Assembly: GCA_964384675.1 (NCBI GenBank) | Contig: CAYLNK010000112.1 | Span: 1 to 18,446 of the forward strand | Length of the DNA stretch: 18,446 nucleotides | Direction: 5' to 3' | Source of the DNA: CAYLNK01 sp964384675 | GTDB taxonomy: Bacteria > Acidobacteriota > Thermoanaerobaculia > UBA5066 | Part shown: positions 1 through 6,359 of the stretch, one piece after another | Layout of the letters: each line of letters opens with the position of its first letter | Position numbering within the stretch: position 1 is the first letter of the stretch | Translations under genes and position numbers: made by a program | The notes under the pieces: model-generated | Databases searched by the model: none | Told to the model about the DNA's origin: nothing | Seen by the model: only the letters and a program-made list of their open reading frames with translations

Positions 1-810
1 CGCGAGATCCATCCGGCAGCGCGCCACGTACCGCAGCGGCGACTCCCGCACCAGCTCGCGGAACCGGCGCGCGAAGGCGGCGCGAGACATCGCGACGCTC
101 CGCGCCAGCCTCTCGAGGCCCCAGTCCGCGGCCGGGTCGGCGTGAACGAGCGCGAGCGCCCGGCCGATCTGCGGGTCCCGGAGCGCCCCGAGCCAGCCCG
201 CGCGACCTTCGGGCTGGCGCGCCAGCCACGCGCGCAGCACCTGCACGAAGAGGACGTCGACGAGCCGTCCGACGAGCGCGGCCGAGCCGGGCTCGCCCGC
301 CACGAACTCGTGGGTCAGGAGGCCCAGCGTCGCCTCCAGGGGACCCGCCAGGCGGCCGTCCTCCGCCGGCACGTGGATCACCGGCGGGAGAAGCGAGAGG
401 ATCGGATGCGGCCCCTCGGAATCGAAGCGGTACGCCCCGCAGTAGAGGACCGACGGCACCCCGCCGCCCCCGGCGCGCACGAGCTTGCCGTCTCCCACGC
501 GCTTCTCGGCCAGGAGCGTCGACAGGGGCACGGGGGAGACGTCGGGTTCGCTCGCGAGCGCGTGCCCGATCCCCGACGGCATCAGGAGGACGTCCCCCTG
601 CCCGACGTGCCGGGGCCGCAGGGCGCCGGCCCGCAGCCAGCAGGTTCCGCGTCCCACCACGTGGAACGCGGCTGCCTGGCCGGCCGGGAACGCGATCCCC
701 CACGGCGCCGTCAGCTCGCTCCGGCAGAAGAGCCCGCCGGTGAGGCCCGTCCGGGCGATCACGTCGGTGAGGAGGTCGCCGCTCGGCTCCGGCGAGGAGA
801 GGCGCGTCAT
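1..810 (-). CDS. AraC-family transcriptional regulator (C-terminus cut by window edge)
   Basis: I translated this minus-strand frame by hand. It is open from ATG at 810 to the window edge, giving 270 residues. The N-terminal half resembles the cupin_6 effector domain of AraC regulators (about residues 10-190): it starts MTRLSSPEPSGDLLTDVI and contains the stretch GQGDVLLMPSGIGHAL. The C-terminal part, from about residue 212, starts the AraC helix-turn-helix domain (LERLARSVAMSRAAFARRFR, then SPLRYV). The second HTH, roughly 30 residues, lies outside the window. There is no Shine-Dalgarno, but TACGGT sits exactly 6 nt before the ATG, so the mRNA may be leaderless. It is divergent from the NmrA-like reductase at 934, which is its likely target. 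Family assignment is firm; the effector is unknown. Confidence 0.88.
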   Translation of the reverse strand, partial: MTRLSSPEPSGDLLTDVIARTGLTGGLFCRSELTAPWGIAFPAGQAAAFHVVGRGTCWLRAGALRPRHVGQGDVLLMPSGIGHALASEPDVSPVPLSTLLAEKRVGDGKLVRAGGGGVPSVLYCGAYRFDSEGPHPILSLLPPVIHVPAEDGRLAGPLEATLGLLTHEFVAGEPGSAALVGRLVDVLFVQVLRAWLARQPEGRAGWLGALRDPQIGRALALVHADPAADWGLERLARSVAMSRAAFARRFRELVRESPLRYVARCRMDLA

Positions 811-816
811 GCGTCG

Positions 817-822
817 ACCGTA
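817..822 (-). promoter_or_regulatory. Putative -10 element of a leaderless promoter for the AraC gene
   Basis: Read on the minus strand this is TACGGT, followed by the 6-nt spacer CGACGC and the ATG at 810. The TANNNT-N6-start geometry would put the transcription start at or next to the ATG. No clear -35 hexamer is visible. The same geometry recurs at other starts in the window that lack a ribosome binding site. Confidence 0.45.
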
Positions 823-829
823 GCACGGC

Positions 830-857
830 ACGATCCGATCGTCTCGCTGGCCGAGAC
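830..857. promoter_or_regulatory. Two adjacent inverted repeats in the AraC/SDR divergent promoter region
   Basis: ACGAT-ccg-ATCGT (830-842) is a perfect 5-bp inverted repeat. It runs directly into GTCTCG-ctggc-CGAGAC (841-857), a perfect 6-bp inverted repeat. They lie 20-47 bp upstream of the AraC start. They could be operators for a dimeric regulator or part of autoregulation. This is inferred from symmetry only. Confidence 0.3.
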
Positions 858-858
858 T

Positions 859-888
859 CCCGGACATCGACGAGATCCGCCCGGACAT
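859..888 (+). promoter_or_regulatory. Candidate AraC-type operator: CCCGGACAT direct repeat, 21-bp period
   Basis: CCCGGACAT occurs at 859-867 and again at 880-888, identical over 9 bp with starts 21 bp apart, which is two helical turns. AraC-family regulators typically bind direct half-sites with about this spacing. The sites lie 46-75 bp upstream of the NmrA-like gene and next to the divergent AraC gene. Nothing else explains the repeat, and the spacing makes it more persuasive than repeat length alone. Confidence 0.5.
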
Positions 889-933
889 GGCGCGCGGCGC
901 TCTCCTCCCCTACTTTCCCGAACGGAGGCCCTC

Positions 934-1821
934 ATGTCCATCGTCGTCAACACTCCGAACGGGAACATCGGCCGCGGCGTCGCCGAACGGCTCCTCGCGG
1001 CCGGCCAGCCCGTCACCGTGATCAGCCGCGAGGCGTCGAAGGTCGCCGATCTCGTCGCCCGCGGCGCCCGGCTGGTCACCGGCTCGTTCGAGGACCCGGC
1101 CGTCCTGGACGCCGCGCTCGCCGGCGCCACGGCCCTCTTCTGGGTCACGCCCCCGACCTACCGCCCGGACCGCGATGCCTGGCTCGCCGCCACGACCGGC
1201 GCCGCCGCCGACGCGGTGAGGCGCAACGGCGTGCGGCGCGTCGTCGTCGTGTCGAGCACCGGAGCGCAGCACGGCCGCGGCACCGGCCCGGTGAACGCGC
1301 TCGGCGCGATCGAGCGGGCCTTCCAGGCGGTCGCGCCCGACGTCGCCGTGCTCCGTTGCGCCTTCTTCATGGAGAACCTGCTGCAGGACGCGCCGACGCT
1401 CGCGGCGCAGGGCGCGATCTACGGCCCCGTCCCGGCCGACAAGGCGTTCGCGATCGTGGCGACGCGCGACATCGCCGGCGTGGCGGCGGCCCGCCTCCTC
1501 GATCGTTCGTGGGGTGGTCACGCCACGATCGGGGTACACGGCCCCGAGGACGTGACGTACTCCCGGGTGGCTGCGATCCTGACCGAGGCGCTCGGCAAGC
1601 CCGTGACGTACGTCCCCGTGCCGCTCGCCGCGGCCCGGCAGGGGATGCTCGACGGCGGGATGCCCCCGTTCCTGGCCGGCCTCTTCACCGAGCTGCTCGA
1701 GGCCATGTCGTCCGGCCGGCTGGATCCGGCCGAGCCGCGCACCGCCGAGTCGACCACACCCACGTCGCTCCGGGCGTTCGCGCGGGAGGTGATCCGGCCG
1801 GCCGTGGCAGCTGCGGGCTGA
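934..1821 (+). CDS. NmrA-like / atypical SDR-family NAD(P)-binding protein
   Basis: This 295-residue protein is probably a cytoplasmic NAD(P)H-dependent oxidoreductase or redox-sensing NmrA-like protein. The Rossmann start IVVNTPNGNIGRGVAERLL (residues 3-21) has the glycine motif with Thr in place of the first Gly, a variant I know from this subfamily. RRVVVVSSTGAQHG (about 101-114) follows the usual central strand; no YxxxK catalytic pair is evident, as expected for NmrA-like members. The ATG at 934 is chosen because CGGAGG (923-928) precedes it at 5 nt. The frame stays open far upstream, but that part is antisense to the AraC gene. Control by the divergent AraC regulator is likely. The substrate cannot be read from the sequence. 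Confidence 0.85.
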   Translation: MSIVVNTPNGNIGRGVAERLLAAGQPVTVISREASKVADLVARGARLVTGSFEDPAVLDAALAGATALFWVTPPTYRPDRDAWLAATTGAAADAVRRNGVRRVVVVSSTGAQHGRGTGPVNALGAIERAFQAVAPDVAVLRCAFFMENLLQDAPTLAAQGAIYGPVPADKAFAIVATRDIAGVAAARLLDRSWGGHATIGVHGPEDVTYSRVAAILTEALGKPVTYVPVPLAAARQGMLDGGMPPFLAGLFTELLEAMSSGRLDPAEPRTAESTTPTSLRAFAREVIRPAVAAAG

Positions 1822-1851
1822 CCGTTCGTCGCCGCCCGCGACCGTTCGTCG
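1820..1851 (+). promoter_or_regulatory. Putative LytTR/AlgR-type operator: two GACCGTTCGTCG direct repeats
   Basis: GACCGTTCGTCG is present at 1820-1831 and again, identical, at 1840-1851, with a 20-bp period. The core ACCGTTCGT fits the LytTR-family consensus as I recall it, [TA][AC][CA]GTTN[AG][TG], and ACCGTTCGTC is close to the site given for Pseudomonas AlgR. Two 9-bp repeats separated by about 11-13 bp is the usual LytTR arrangement. The first copy overlaps the stop of the NmrA-like gene. The operator lies 84 bp before the secreted NTF2-like gene, which precedes a LytS/LytTR pair, so autoregulation by that regulator is the natural reading. Confidence 0.6.
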
Positions 1852-1879
1852 GCCCGCCCCGCCGCCCGTCGGGGCGGGC
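1852..1879 (+). terminator. GC-rich hairpin after the NmrA-like gene
   Basis: GCCCGCCCCG (1852-1861) pairs perfectly with CGGGGCGGGC (1870-1879) across an 8-nt loop, giving a 10-bp all-GC stem. No T-tract follows, so this would be an atypical intrinsic terminator for the upstream gene. It directly abuts the putative LytTR operator, so a regulatory role is also possible. Confidence 0.4.
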
Positions 1880-1934
1880 GCGACGGATCCGCCGCCGCGC
1901 TCCATCTTGACGGTCGCCACGAAAGGAGCCGTCC

Positions 1935-2369
1935 ATGACGAAGCCCGCCGCCGTCACCGCCGCCGCTCTCGCCCTCTCGCTCGCTTCGCCCGCCCTCGGA
2001 GCCGAGCCGGAGGACGGTCCCCGCAAGGCCGCCGAGCTCTACTTCCAGGGCCACGCCACCGGGAACGGCGACTTCTTCCGGCAGGCCTTCCATCCGGACG
2101 CGAAGCTGTTCTGGGTGAAGGATGGCGCTCTCACGACGCGCACCAGCGCCGAGTTCGCGGCGGGAGCGTCGGGGAAGCCGCCCGCGGACGAGGCGCAGCG
2201 CCGGCGCCGCATCGTCCTCGTCGACGTGACCGGCGACGCCGCGATCGTGAAGGTGGAGCTCGACTACCCCACGGTCGTCTTCACGGACTACCTCTCGATG
2301 CTGAAGCTCGGGACCGAGTGGAAGGTGGTCAACAAGACCTTCCACGCCCGGCCGAAGCCGAAGGTCTGA
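1935..2369 (+). CDS. Secreted NTF2-like / lumazine-binding-like protein
   Basis: This 144-residue protein has a signal peptide: MTK, a hydrophobic Ala/Leu core, and probable cleavage after ALG-A near residue 23. The mature part follows the small NTF2/SnoaL-like fold seen in the Lumazine_bd_2 family. It has a helix with AAELYFQGHATGN, then FHPDAKLFWVKDG, RIVLVDVTGDAAIVKVEL, and a C-terminal strand pair ending LGTEWKVVNKTFHARPK. The start at ATG 1935 is set by AAAGGAG at 1922-1928. It lies 21 bp before the LytS-type kinase gene, downstream of the putative LytTR operator. It might be a periplasmic partner or output of that system, which is inference. No catalytic residues can be named. Confidence 0.75.
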   Translation: MTKPAAVTAAALALSLASPALGAEPEDGPRKAAELYFQGHATGNGDFFRQAFHPDAKLFWVKDGALTTRTSAEFAAGASGKPPADEAQRRRRIVLVDVTGDAAIVKVELDYPTVVFTDYLSMLKLGTEWKVVNKTFHARPKPKV

Positions 2370-2378
2370 GCGCCCCGC

Positions 2379-2384
2379 TAGACT
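2379..2384 (+). promoter_or_regulatory. Putative -10 element of a leaderless promoter for the LytS-type gene
   Basis: TAGACT is followed by exactly 6 nt (TCGCCC) and then the GTG start at 2391. No Shine-Dalgarno is present. This is the TANNNT-N6-start pattern also seen at the AraC and oxidoreductase genes. It suggests the kinase gene has its own leaderless transcript besides any read-through from the gene upstream. Confidence 0.45.
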
Positions 2385-2390
2385 TCGCCC

Positions 2391-3419
2391 GTGCGTCTCT
2401 CCGGTCGCGACTTCTGGGTCGCCCAGCTCGCCGGCTGGGGAGCGTACGGGCTGATCATCTGGCTCTCCTCCCTCCCGTCCCTCGGACCCGGCGTCACCCT
2501 CGGCGACCTCCTGCCTCTGAAGTCGGCGATGGCGTTCGGCGGGCTCGTCACCAGTCTCCTCGCATGGGCGCTCTACCAGCGTCTCCTCCCCGCGCGGGCC
2601 AGCACCGCCCGGCTCGTCCTCCTCGCCACGCTGGTCTCCGCCGCGCTCGGGCTCGTCTGGGGCGCGGTGGTGCAGCTCCTCGTCCCGCGCGGACGCTTCG
2701 CGGCGGGAGCCTTCCGGGGCGCCTCGAGCTACGGGATCGCGCTCCTCGCCTGGAGCGCGCTCTACCTGACGTTCACGTACCGGCGGAGGCTGGAGGAGGA
2801 GGCCGCCCGGGCCCTCCGGGCCGACGCGCTCGCGAGCGAGGCGCGCCTCGCCATGCTGCGCTACCAGGTCAACCCCCACTTCCTGTTCAACGCGCTCAAC
2901 TCCATCCGCGCCCTGATCGACGAGGACCCGAGGAAGGCCCGGGAGATGGTGACGGAGCTGTCGGAGCTGTTCCGGTACGCGCTCGTCGGCGGCCGGTCCG
3001 ACGCGGCGACGCTCGGCGACGAGCTCGCCGCCGTTGAGAGCTACGTGGCGATCCAGCGGATCCGCTTCGAGGAGAAGCTCCGGGTGACGATCGAGGCGAG
3101 CGACGAGGCCCGCTCGGCGCGCCTGCCGTCGTTCCTCGTCCACCCGCTGGTCGAGAACGCGGTGAAGTACGGCATGGAGACGAGCCCGCTGCCTCTCGCC
3201 GTGAACGTGCGGGCCACCCGCGACGGCGACTCGCTGCGCGTCGAGGTGACGAACACGGGACGCTGGAAGGAGCCGGGCGGAGACGGCGGCACCGGCACCG
3301 GCCTCGCGAACGTGAGGGAGCGCCTCGCGGAGCTCTACCCGGCCCGCCACCGCCTGGAGGTGGGCGAGGCGAACGGGCTGGTGAGGGCGCTCCTCGAGCT
3401 GCGTCTCGCTCCCGCATGA
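2391..3419 (+). CDS. LytS/YehU-type sensor histidine kinase
   Basis: This 342-residue membrane kinase has an N-terminal region (about residues 10-130) with four hydrophobic segments and no obvious extracellular sensor domain. A short helical linker (131-155) follows. The His_kinase domain (PF06580 type) has the phospho-acceptor box LRYQVNPHFLFNALNSIRAL with His163. The N-box is HPLVENAVKYG (251-261) and the glycine-rich ATP lid is GTGTGLANVRERL (300-312). The start is GTG with no Shine-Dalgarno. Its end overlaps the response regulator gene by ATGA, so the two are translationally coupled partners. The kinase presumably autophosphorylates His163 and passes the phosphate to Asp59 of the regulator. 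The signal is unknown. Confidence 0.93.
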   Translation: MRLSGRDFWVAQLAGWGAYGLIIWLSSLPSLGPGVTLGDLLPLKSAMAFGGLVTSLLAWALYQRLLPARASTARLVLLATLVSAALGLVWGAVVQLLVPRGRFAAGAFRGASSYGIALLAWSALYLTFTYRRRLEEEAARALRADALASEARLAMLRYQVNPHFLFNALNSIRALIDEDPRKAREMVTELSELFRYALVGGRSDAATLGDELAAVESYVAIQRIRFEEKLRVTIEASDEARSARLPSFLVHPLVENAVKYGMETSPLPLAVNVRATRDGDSLRVEVTNTGRWKEPGGDGGTGTGLANVRERLAELYPARHRLEVGEANGLVRALLELRLAPA

Positions 3420-4147
3420 CAAGGCGCTCGCACCTCTCCGCGCTCCTCGTGGACGACGAACGCCTCGCGCGGGTGGAGCTCGAGACCCTGCTCGCCGCCC
3501 ACCCGGAGGTGGAGGTCGTCGGCGAGGCGGGCGACGTCGAGGCGGCGGCCGCACGCGCGGCGGAGCTGGGGCCGGACGTCGTCTTCCTCGACATCCGGAT
3601 GCCGGGAGAGGACGGCTTCGCGCTCGTCCCCCGGCTCCCCCGCGGCACGCGCGTCGTCTTCGTGACCGCGTTCTCCGAGCACGCGGTGCGCGCCTTCGAG
3701 GTGAACGCCCTCGACTACCTCCTGAAGCCGGTGGCCCCGCGCCGGCTCGCCGAGACGGTGCAGCGTCTCCTCTCCGGCGCCCCGCCACCCGCCCCGCCGA
3801 GGAAGGCCCTCCGGCGCGACGACCCGCTCCTCCTCCCTTCGGGCGGCCACTACCGGGTGGTCCGAGTGGGCCAGATCGCCTGCATCGCGGCCGCGCGAGA
3901 CGACTCGGAGGTGGTCACGGCCGACGGCCGGCGGACCCTCGTCTCGCGCAGCCTGAAGGAGTGGGAGGAGACCCTCCCGCCGGCGAGCTTCCTGAAGGTC
4001 CACCGCTCCACGATCGTGAACGTGGATCACGTGGAGCGGATCGAGCCGTGGTTCGGCTCGTCCTTCCGCATCCATCTGCGGAACCTGCCGGAGCCCGTCG
4101 TCGTGAGCCGGCGCTTCGCGGCGCTCCTCAGGGAGCGGCTCGTCTGA
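3416..4147 (+). CDS. LytTR-family response regulator
   Basis: This 243-residue DNA-binding response regulator has a receiver domain (about 8-120) with acidic residues Asp13 and Asp14, phospho-acceptor Asp59 (VVFLDIRMPGEDGF), Thr84 and Lys104 (YLLKP). A Pro-rich linker (about 120-130) leads to a LytTR DNA-binding domain (about 140-243), recognisable from RTLVSRSLKEWEETLP and FLKVHRSTIVNVDHVERIEP. The start overlaps the kinase stop. The pair of consensus LytTR sites at 1820-1851 is the obvious local target. The gene converges on the SGNH-protein gene and overlaps its 3' end by 20 bp (4128-4147). Confidence 0.95.
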   Translation: MTRRSHLSALLVDDERLARVELETLLAAHPEVEVVGEAGDVEAAAARAAELGPDVVFLDIRMPGEDGFALVPRLPRGTRVVFVTAFSEHAVRAFEVNALDYLLKPVAPRRLAETVQRLLSGAPPPAPPRKALRRDDPLLLPSGGHYRVVRVGQIACIAAARDDSEVVTADGRRTLVSRSLKEWEETLPPASFLKVHRSTIVNVDHVERIEPWFGSSFRIHLRNLPEPVVVSRRFAALLRERLV

Positions 4148-5240
4148 GGATCCCGAGCCGCTCGATCTCGCCCGCCACGTACTCGGCCACGCGCGCGGCG
4201 CCGGCGGCGTTCGGGTGCCCGTCGTCGGGGATCCGGAACGATCCGACCTGGCCGTCGGGGAAGAGCGAGTCGTAGGTCGCCACCGTCGAGCCCTGGCTGC
4301 GGAGCCGTGCGACGAGCGGCCCGATGGGGACCTCGCCGAATCCCCTCTCGAGGACGAAGAGGGTCGGTGCGCCGTTCCGGCGGGAGACCAGCTCCGCGAC
4401 GCGCGAGAGGAGCGCCGTGTACAGCTCCGGATCGGGCCGGTCCGGCCAGAGGAGCCGTCCCGCTCGTTCCCCGAGGGCCGTGCGCCACGCGAGCTCCTCG
4501 CGCCACGGCCGGCGGTCCGCGAGGTCGCCCACGAGCTGGAGCCGGCCGGATCGGAGCTGGTACCAGGGCCCGGCTCGGCTCCACGGCCGCTGTCCCGTCG
4601 GGCGGAAGGCGTCCACCGCCGCGAAGAAGACCCCGCACGCCACGCGGCGCCGCCCTCCCAGGGTGCGGTCCAGCCCCAGCTCGAGCTGGGCCACCGTCTG
4701 GTGCGGACCCCACCCCGACATCGCGAGGTTCAGCACGTCGAGCCGCCCCCCCAGCCGTTCCTCGAGGAGGTACGGCATCGTCTCGTCGTCGGGGAGGTGG
4801 AGGCCGAAGCCGAAGGAGTCGCCCAGCACGAGGGCGATCGGCGCCTCGGGGCTCGCCCGCCCCGAACCGAGCCGGAAGCCCGCCGGGCCGATCGTCACGG
4901 GTCTCGACTCCTTCCCGCCGCCGGGCCAGAGGCCCGGGCGTTTCCGGAAGCCGAGGGCGGGGTCGTGGGCGGTCCACGCCGGCTGCCGCCATCCCGAACG
5001 ACGCCCGCGCAACCGCGATCGGAGCTCGAGCCCCCCCTCGGCGACCGCCAGCGCCAGGAGCGTCGCCGCGCAGGCCACGGCGGGTCCCCGCAGTCGGCCG
5101 GGAGCGAGGGCGGCGACCACGGCGACCACGGTCCAGACGAGGAGGATCGGGACGGCGACGCGTCCGTCGCCCCTCCACCACAGGACGGTCAGGACGAGCG
5201 CGAAGGCCGCCAGGAGGGGCCCCAGGACTCGCGCGCTCAA
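4128..5240 (-). CDS. Membrane-anchored SGNH/GDSL hydrolase-like protein
   Basis: This 370-residue protein has two or three N-terminal hydrophobic segments (about 5-20, 28-45, 52-67) followed by an extracytoplasmic SGNH domain. Block I is VLGDSFGFGL with nucleophile Ser142, block II is NLAMSGWGPHQ (Gly176), and block V is PDDGHPNAAGAARVAEYV with the Asp339/His342 pair. Block III, normally GxND, reads FFAAVDAF, so the oxyanion-hole Asn is missing. The first possible start after the in-frame upstream stop is TTG at 5240; it is accepted because the ligase ends only 6 bp before it and there is no Shine-Dalgarno. It is the last gene of a three-gene unit. A deacylating or acetyl-modifying role on a peptide or glycan is family-based inference. 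The exact start is uncertain. Confidence 0.8.
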   Translation of the reverse strand: MSARVLGPLLAAFALVLTVLWWRGDGRVAVPILLVWTVVAVVAALAPGRLRGPAVACAATLLALAVAEGGLELRSRLRGRRSGWRQPAWTAHDPALGFRKRPGLWPGGGKESRPVTIGPAGFRLGSGRASPEAPIALVLGDSFGFGLHLPDDETMPYLLEERLGGRLDVLNLAMSGWGPHQTVAQLELGLDRTLGGRRRVACGVFFAAVDAFRPTGQRPWSRAGPWYQLRSGRLQLVGDLADRRPWREELAWRTALGERAGRLLWPDRPDPELYTALLSRVAELVSRRNGAPTLFVLERGFGEVPIGPLVARLRSQGSTVATYDSLFPDGQVGSFRIPDDGHPNAAGAARVAEYVAGEIERLGILRRAAP

Positions 5241-5246
5241 GCCGGG

Positions 5247-6353
5247 TCAGAGCCCGTGGCGCGTCTCCTCGACGATGTAGTCGACCACCGCGGGGAGGCT
5301 CCCCGTCCGCTCGAACACCTCGCGCTGCCGGTCGGCGCCGGTCTTCCGTCTCAGGATCTCGTGCACGTACTCGACCTCGCGCCGCGAGCCGAGCTCGTCG
5401 AGGACGTCGTCCACGAACTCGAGCAGCTCCTCGATCAGGTGCGGGAGCGGGACCTCCTCCTGGGTGCCGAAGTCGATGAGCTTGCCGTCGATGCCGAAGC
5501 GGGCGGCGCGGTTGCGGTTCTCGGAGATCAGGGCCCGGGTGTAGCTCCGGAAGCTCAGGTTCTTGTCGTACAGCTTCCAGAGCTTCACCGTGATCGCCTG
5601 GAAGAGGGCCGCCAGGCAGATCGTCTCGTCGACCCGCATCGGGATGTCGCAGATCCGGTACTCGAGCGTGGGGAAGAACGGGTGCGGACGGACGTCCCAC
5701 CAGATCTTCTTCGGGTTGTCGATGCAGCCGGTCTTCACCAGAGTCGCGACGTAGCGCTGGTAGTCGCCCCACGAGTAGAAGTTGTCGGGGATCCCGGTGC
5801 GGGGGAAGCGCTCGAAGACCTTCGCCCGGTAGCTCTTCCAGCCGGTGTCGGTGCCGCACCAGAACGGCGAGTTGGTGGAGAGGGCGAAGACGTGCGGCAG
5901 CAGGTACCGCGCGCTGTTCTGGATGGCGATGCGGGTCTCGTCGTCCTCCACGGCGACGTGCACGTGGAGCCCGAAGATGAGGTTGGCGCGGGCCACCATC
6001 CCCAGATCGAAGACGATCTGCTCGTACCGTTCGTTCGGGGTGATCGCCACGCTCGACCAGTGGGTGAACGGATGGGTGCCGGCCGCGGCGATGGCGAGCC
6101 CGTTCTCCCCGGCCAGCTTCACCAGCTCCCGCCGGAGGCCGGTGACGTCGGCGCGGGCCGCGGCGATGTCCTTGCAGATGCCGGTCCCGACCTCCACGAC
6201 CGACTGGTGCATCTCCTTCTTGATCTTCTCGCCGAGGCGGAACTCCCCCTCGGCGAAGAGCTCGAGGATGTGGGACTTGAGGGCGCGCGTCTCCGGCTCG
6301 ATGAGCTGGAACTCCTCCTCGATCCCGAGGGTGAAGGAGGGACGCGCGCCCAC
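5247..6353 (-). CDS. GCS2-family carboxylate-amine ligase (YbdK-like)
   Basis: This 368-residue protein has the full length of the GCS2 family, which includes YbdK and plant or alphaproteobacterial glutamate-cysteine ligases. These enzymes use ATP to join a carboxylate, classically the glutamate gamma-carboxyl, to an amine. Motifs seen are FTLGIEEEFQLIEP (7-20, nucleotide/Mg glutamates), VVEVGTGIC (52-60), AAGTHPFTHWS (90-100), FGLHVHVAVED (127-137) and LEYRICDIPMRVDETI (230-245). The start is GTG at 6353, 6 bp after the ATP-grasp stop, with AGAGG inside the end of that gene as a possible ribosome binding site. Pairing with an ATP-grasp ligase suggests a gamma-glutamyl-type peptide. The substrates are not determined by the sequence. 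Confidence 0.92.
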   Translation of the reverse strand: MGARPSFTLGIEEEFQLIEPETRALKSHILELFAEGEFRLGEKIKKEMHQSVVEVGTGICKDIAAARADVTGLRRELVKLAGENGLAIAAAGTHPFTHWSSVAITPNERYEQIVFDLGMVARANLIFGLHVHVAVEDDETRIAIQNSARYLLPHVFALSTNSPFWCGTDTGWKSYRAKVFERFPRTGIPDNFYSWGDYQRYVATLVKTGCIDNPKKIWWDVRPHPFFPTLEYRICDIPMRVDETICLAALFQAITVKLWKLYDKNLSFRSYTRALISENRNRAARFGIDGKLIDFGTQEEVPLPHLIEELLEFVDDVLDELGSRREVEYVHEILRRKTGADRQREVFERTGSLPAVVDYIVEETRHGL

Positions 6354-6359
6354 GATTGG

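Noticed and set aside
142..933. 264-codon upstream extension of the NmrA-like reading frame
   Set aside because: It is antisense to the AraC gene, has Arg/Pro-rich shadow composition, and the ATG at 934 has a clear Shine-Dalgarno and matches the SDR N-terminus.
1906..1911. TTGACG as a -35 box for the NTF2-like gene
   Set aside because: It is only 24 bp from the start codon and overlaps the leader, leaving no room for a -10 and a leader with the Shine-Dalgarno.
1518..3788. 756-codon minus-strand open frame
   Set aside because: It is a shadow of the NTF2-like, LytS and LytTR genes; it is extremely rich in Arg, Gly and Ala and shows no recognisable domain.
6026..6035. ACCGTTCGTT, one more LytTR-like half-site
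   Set aside because: A single copy inside the GCS2 coding region, not repeated at about 20 bp, and explained by the codons.
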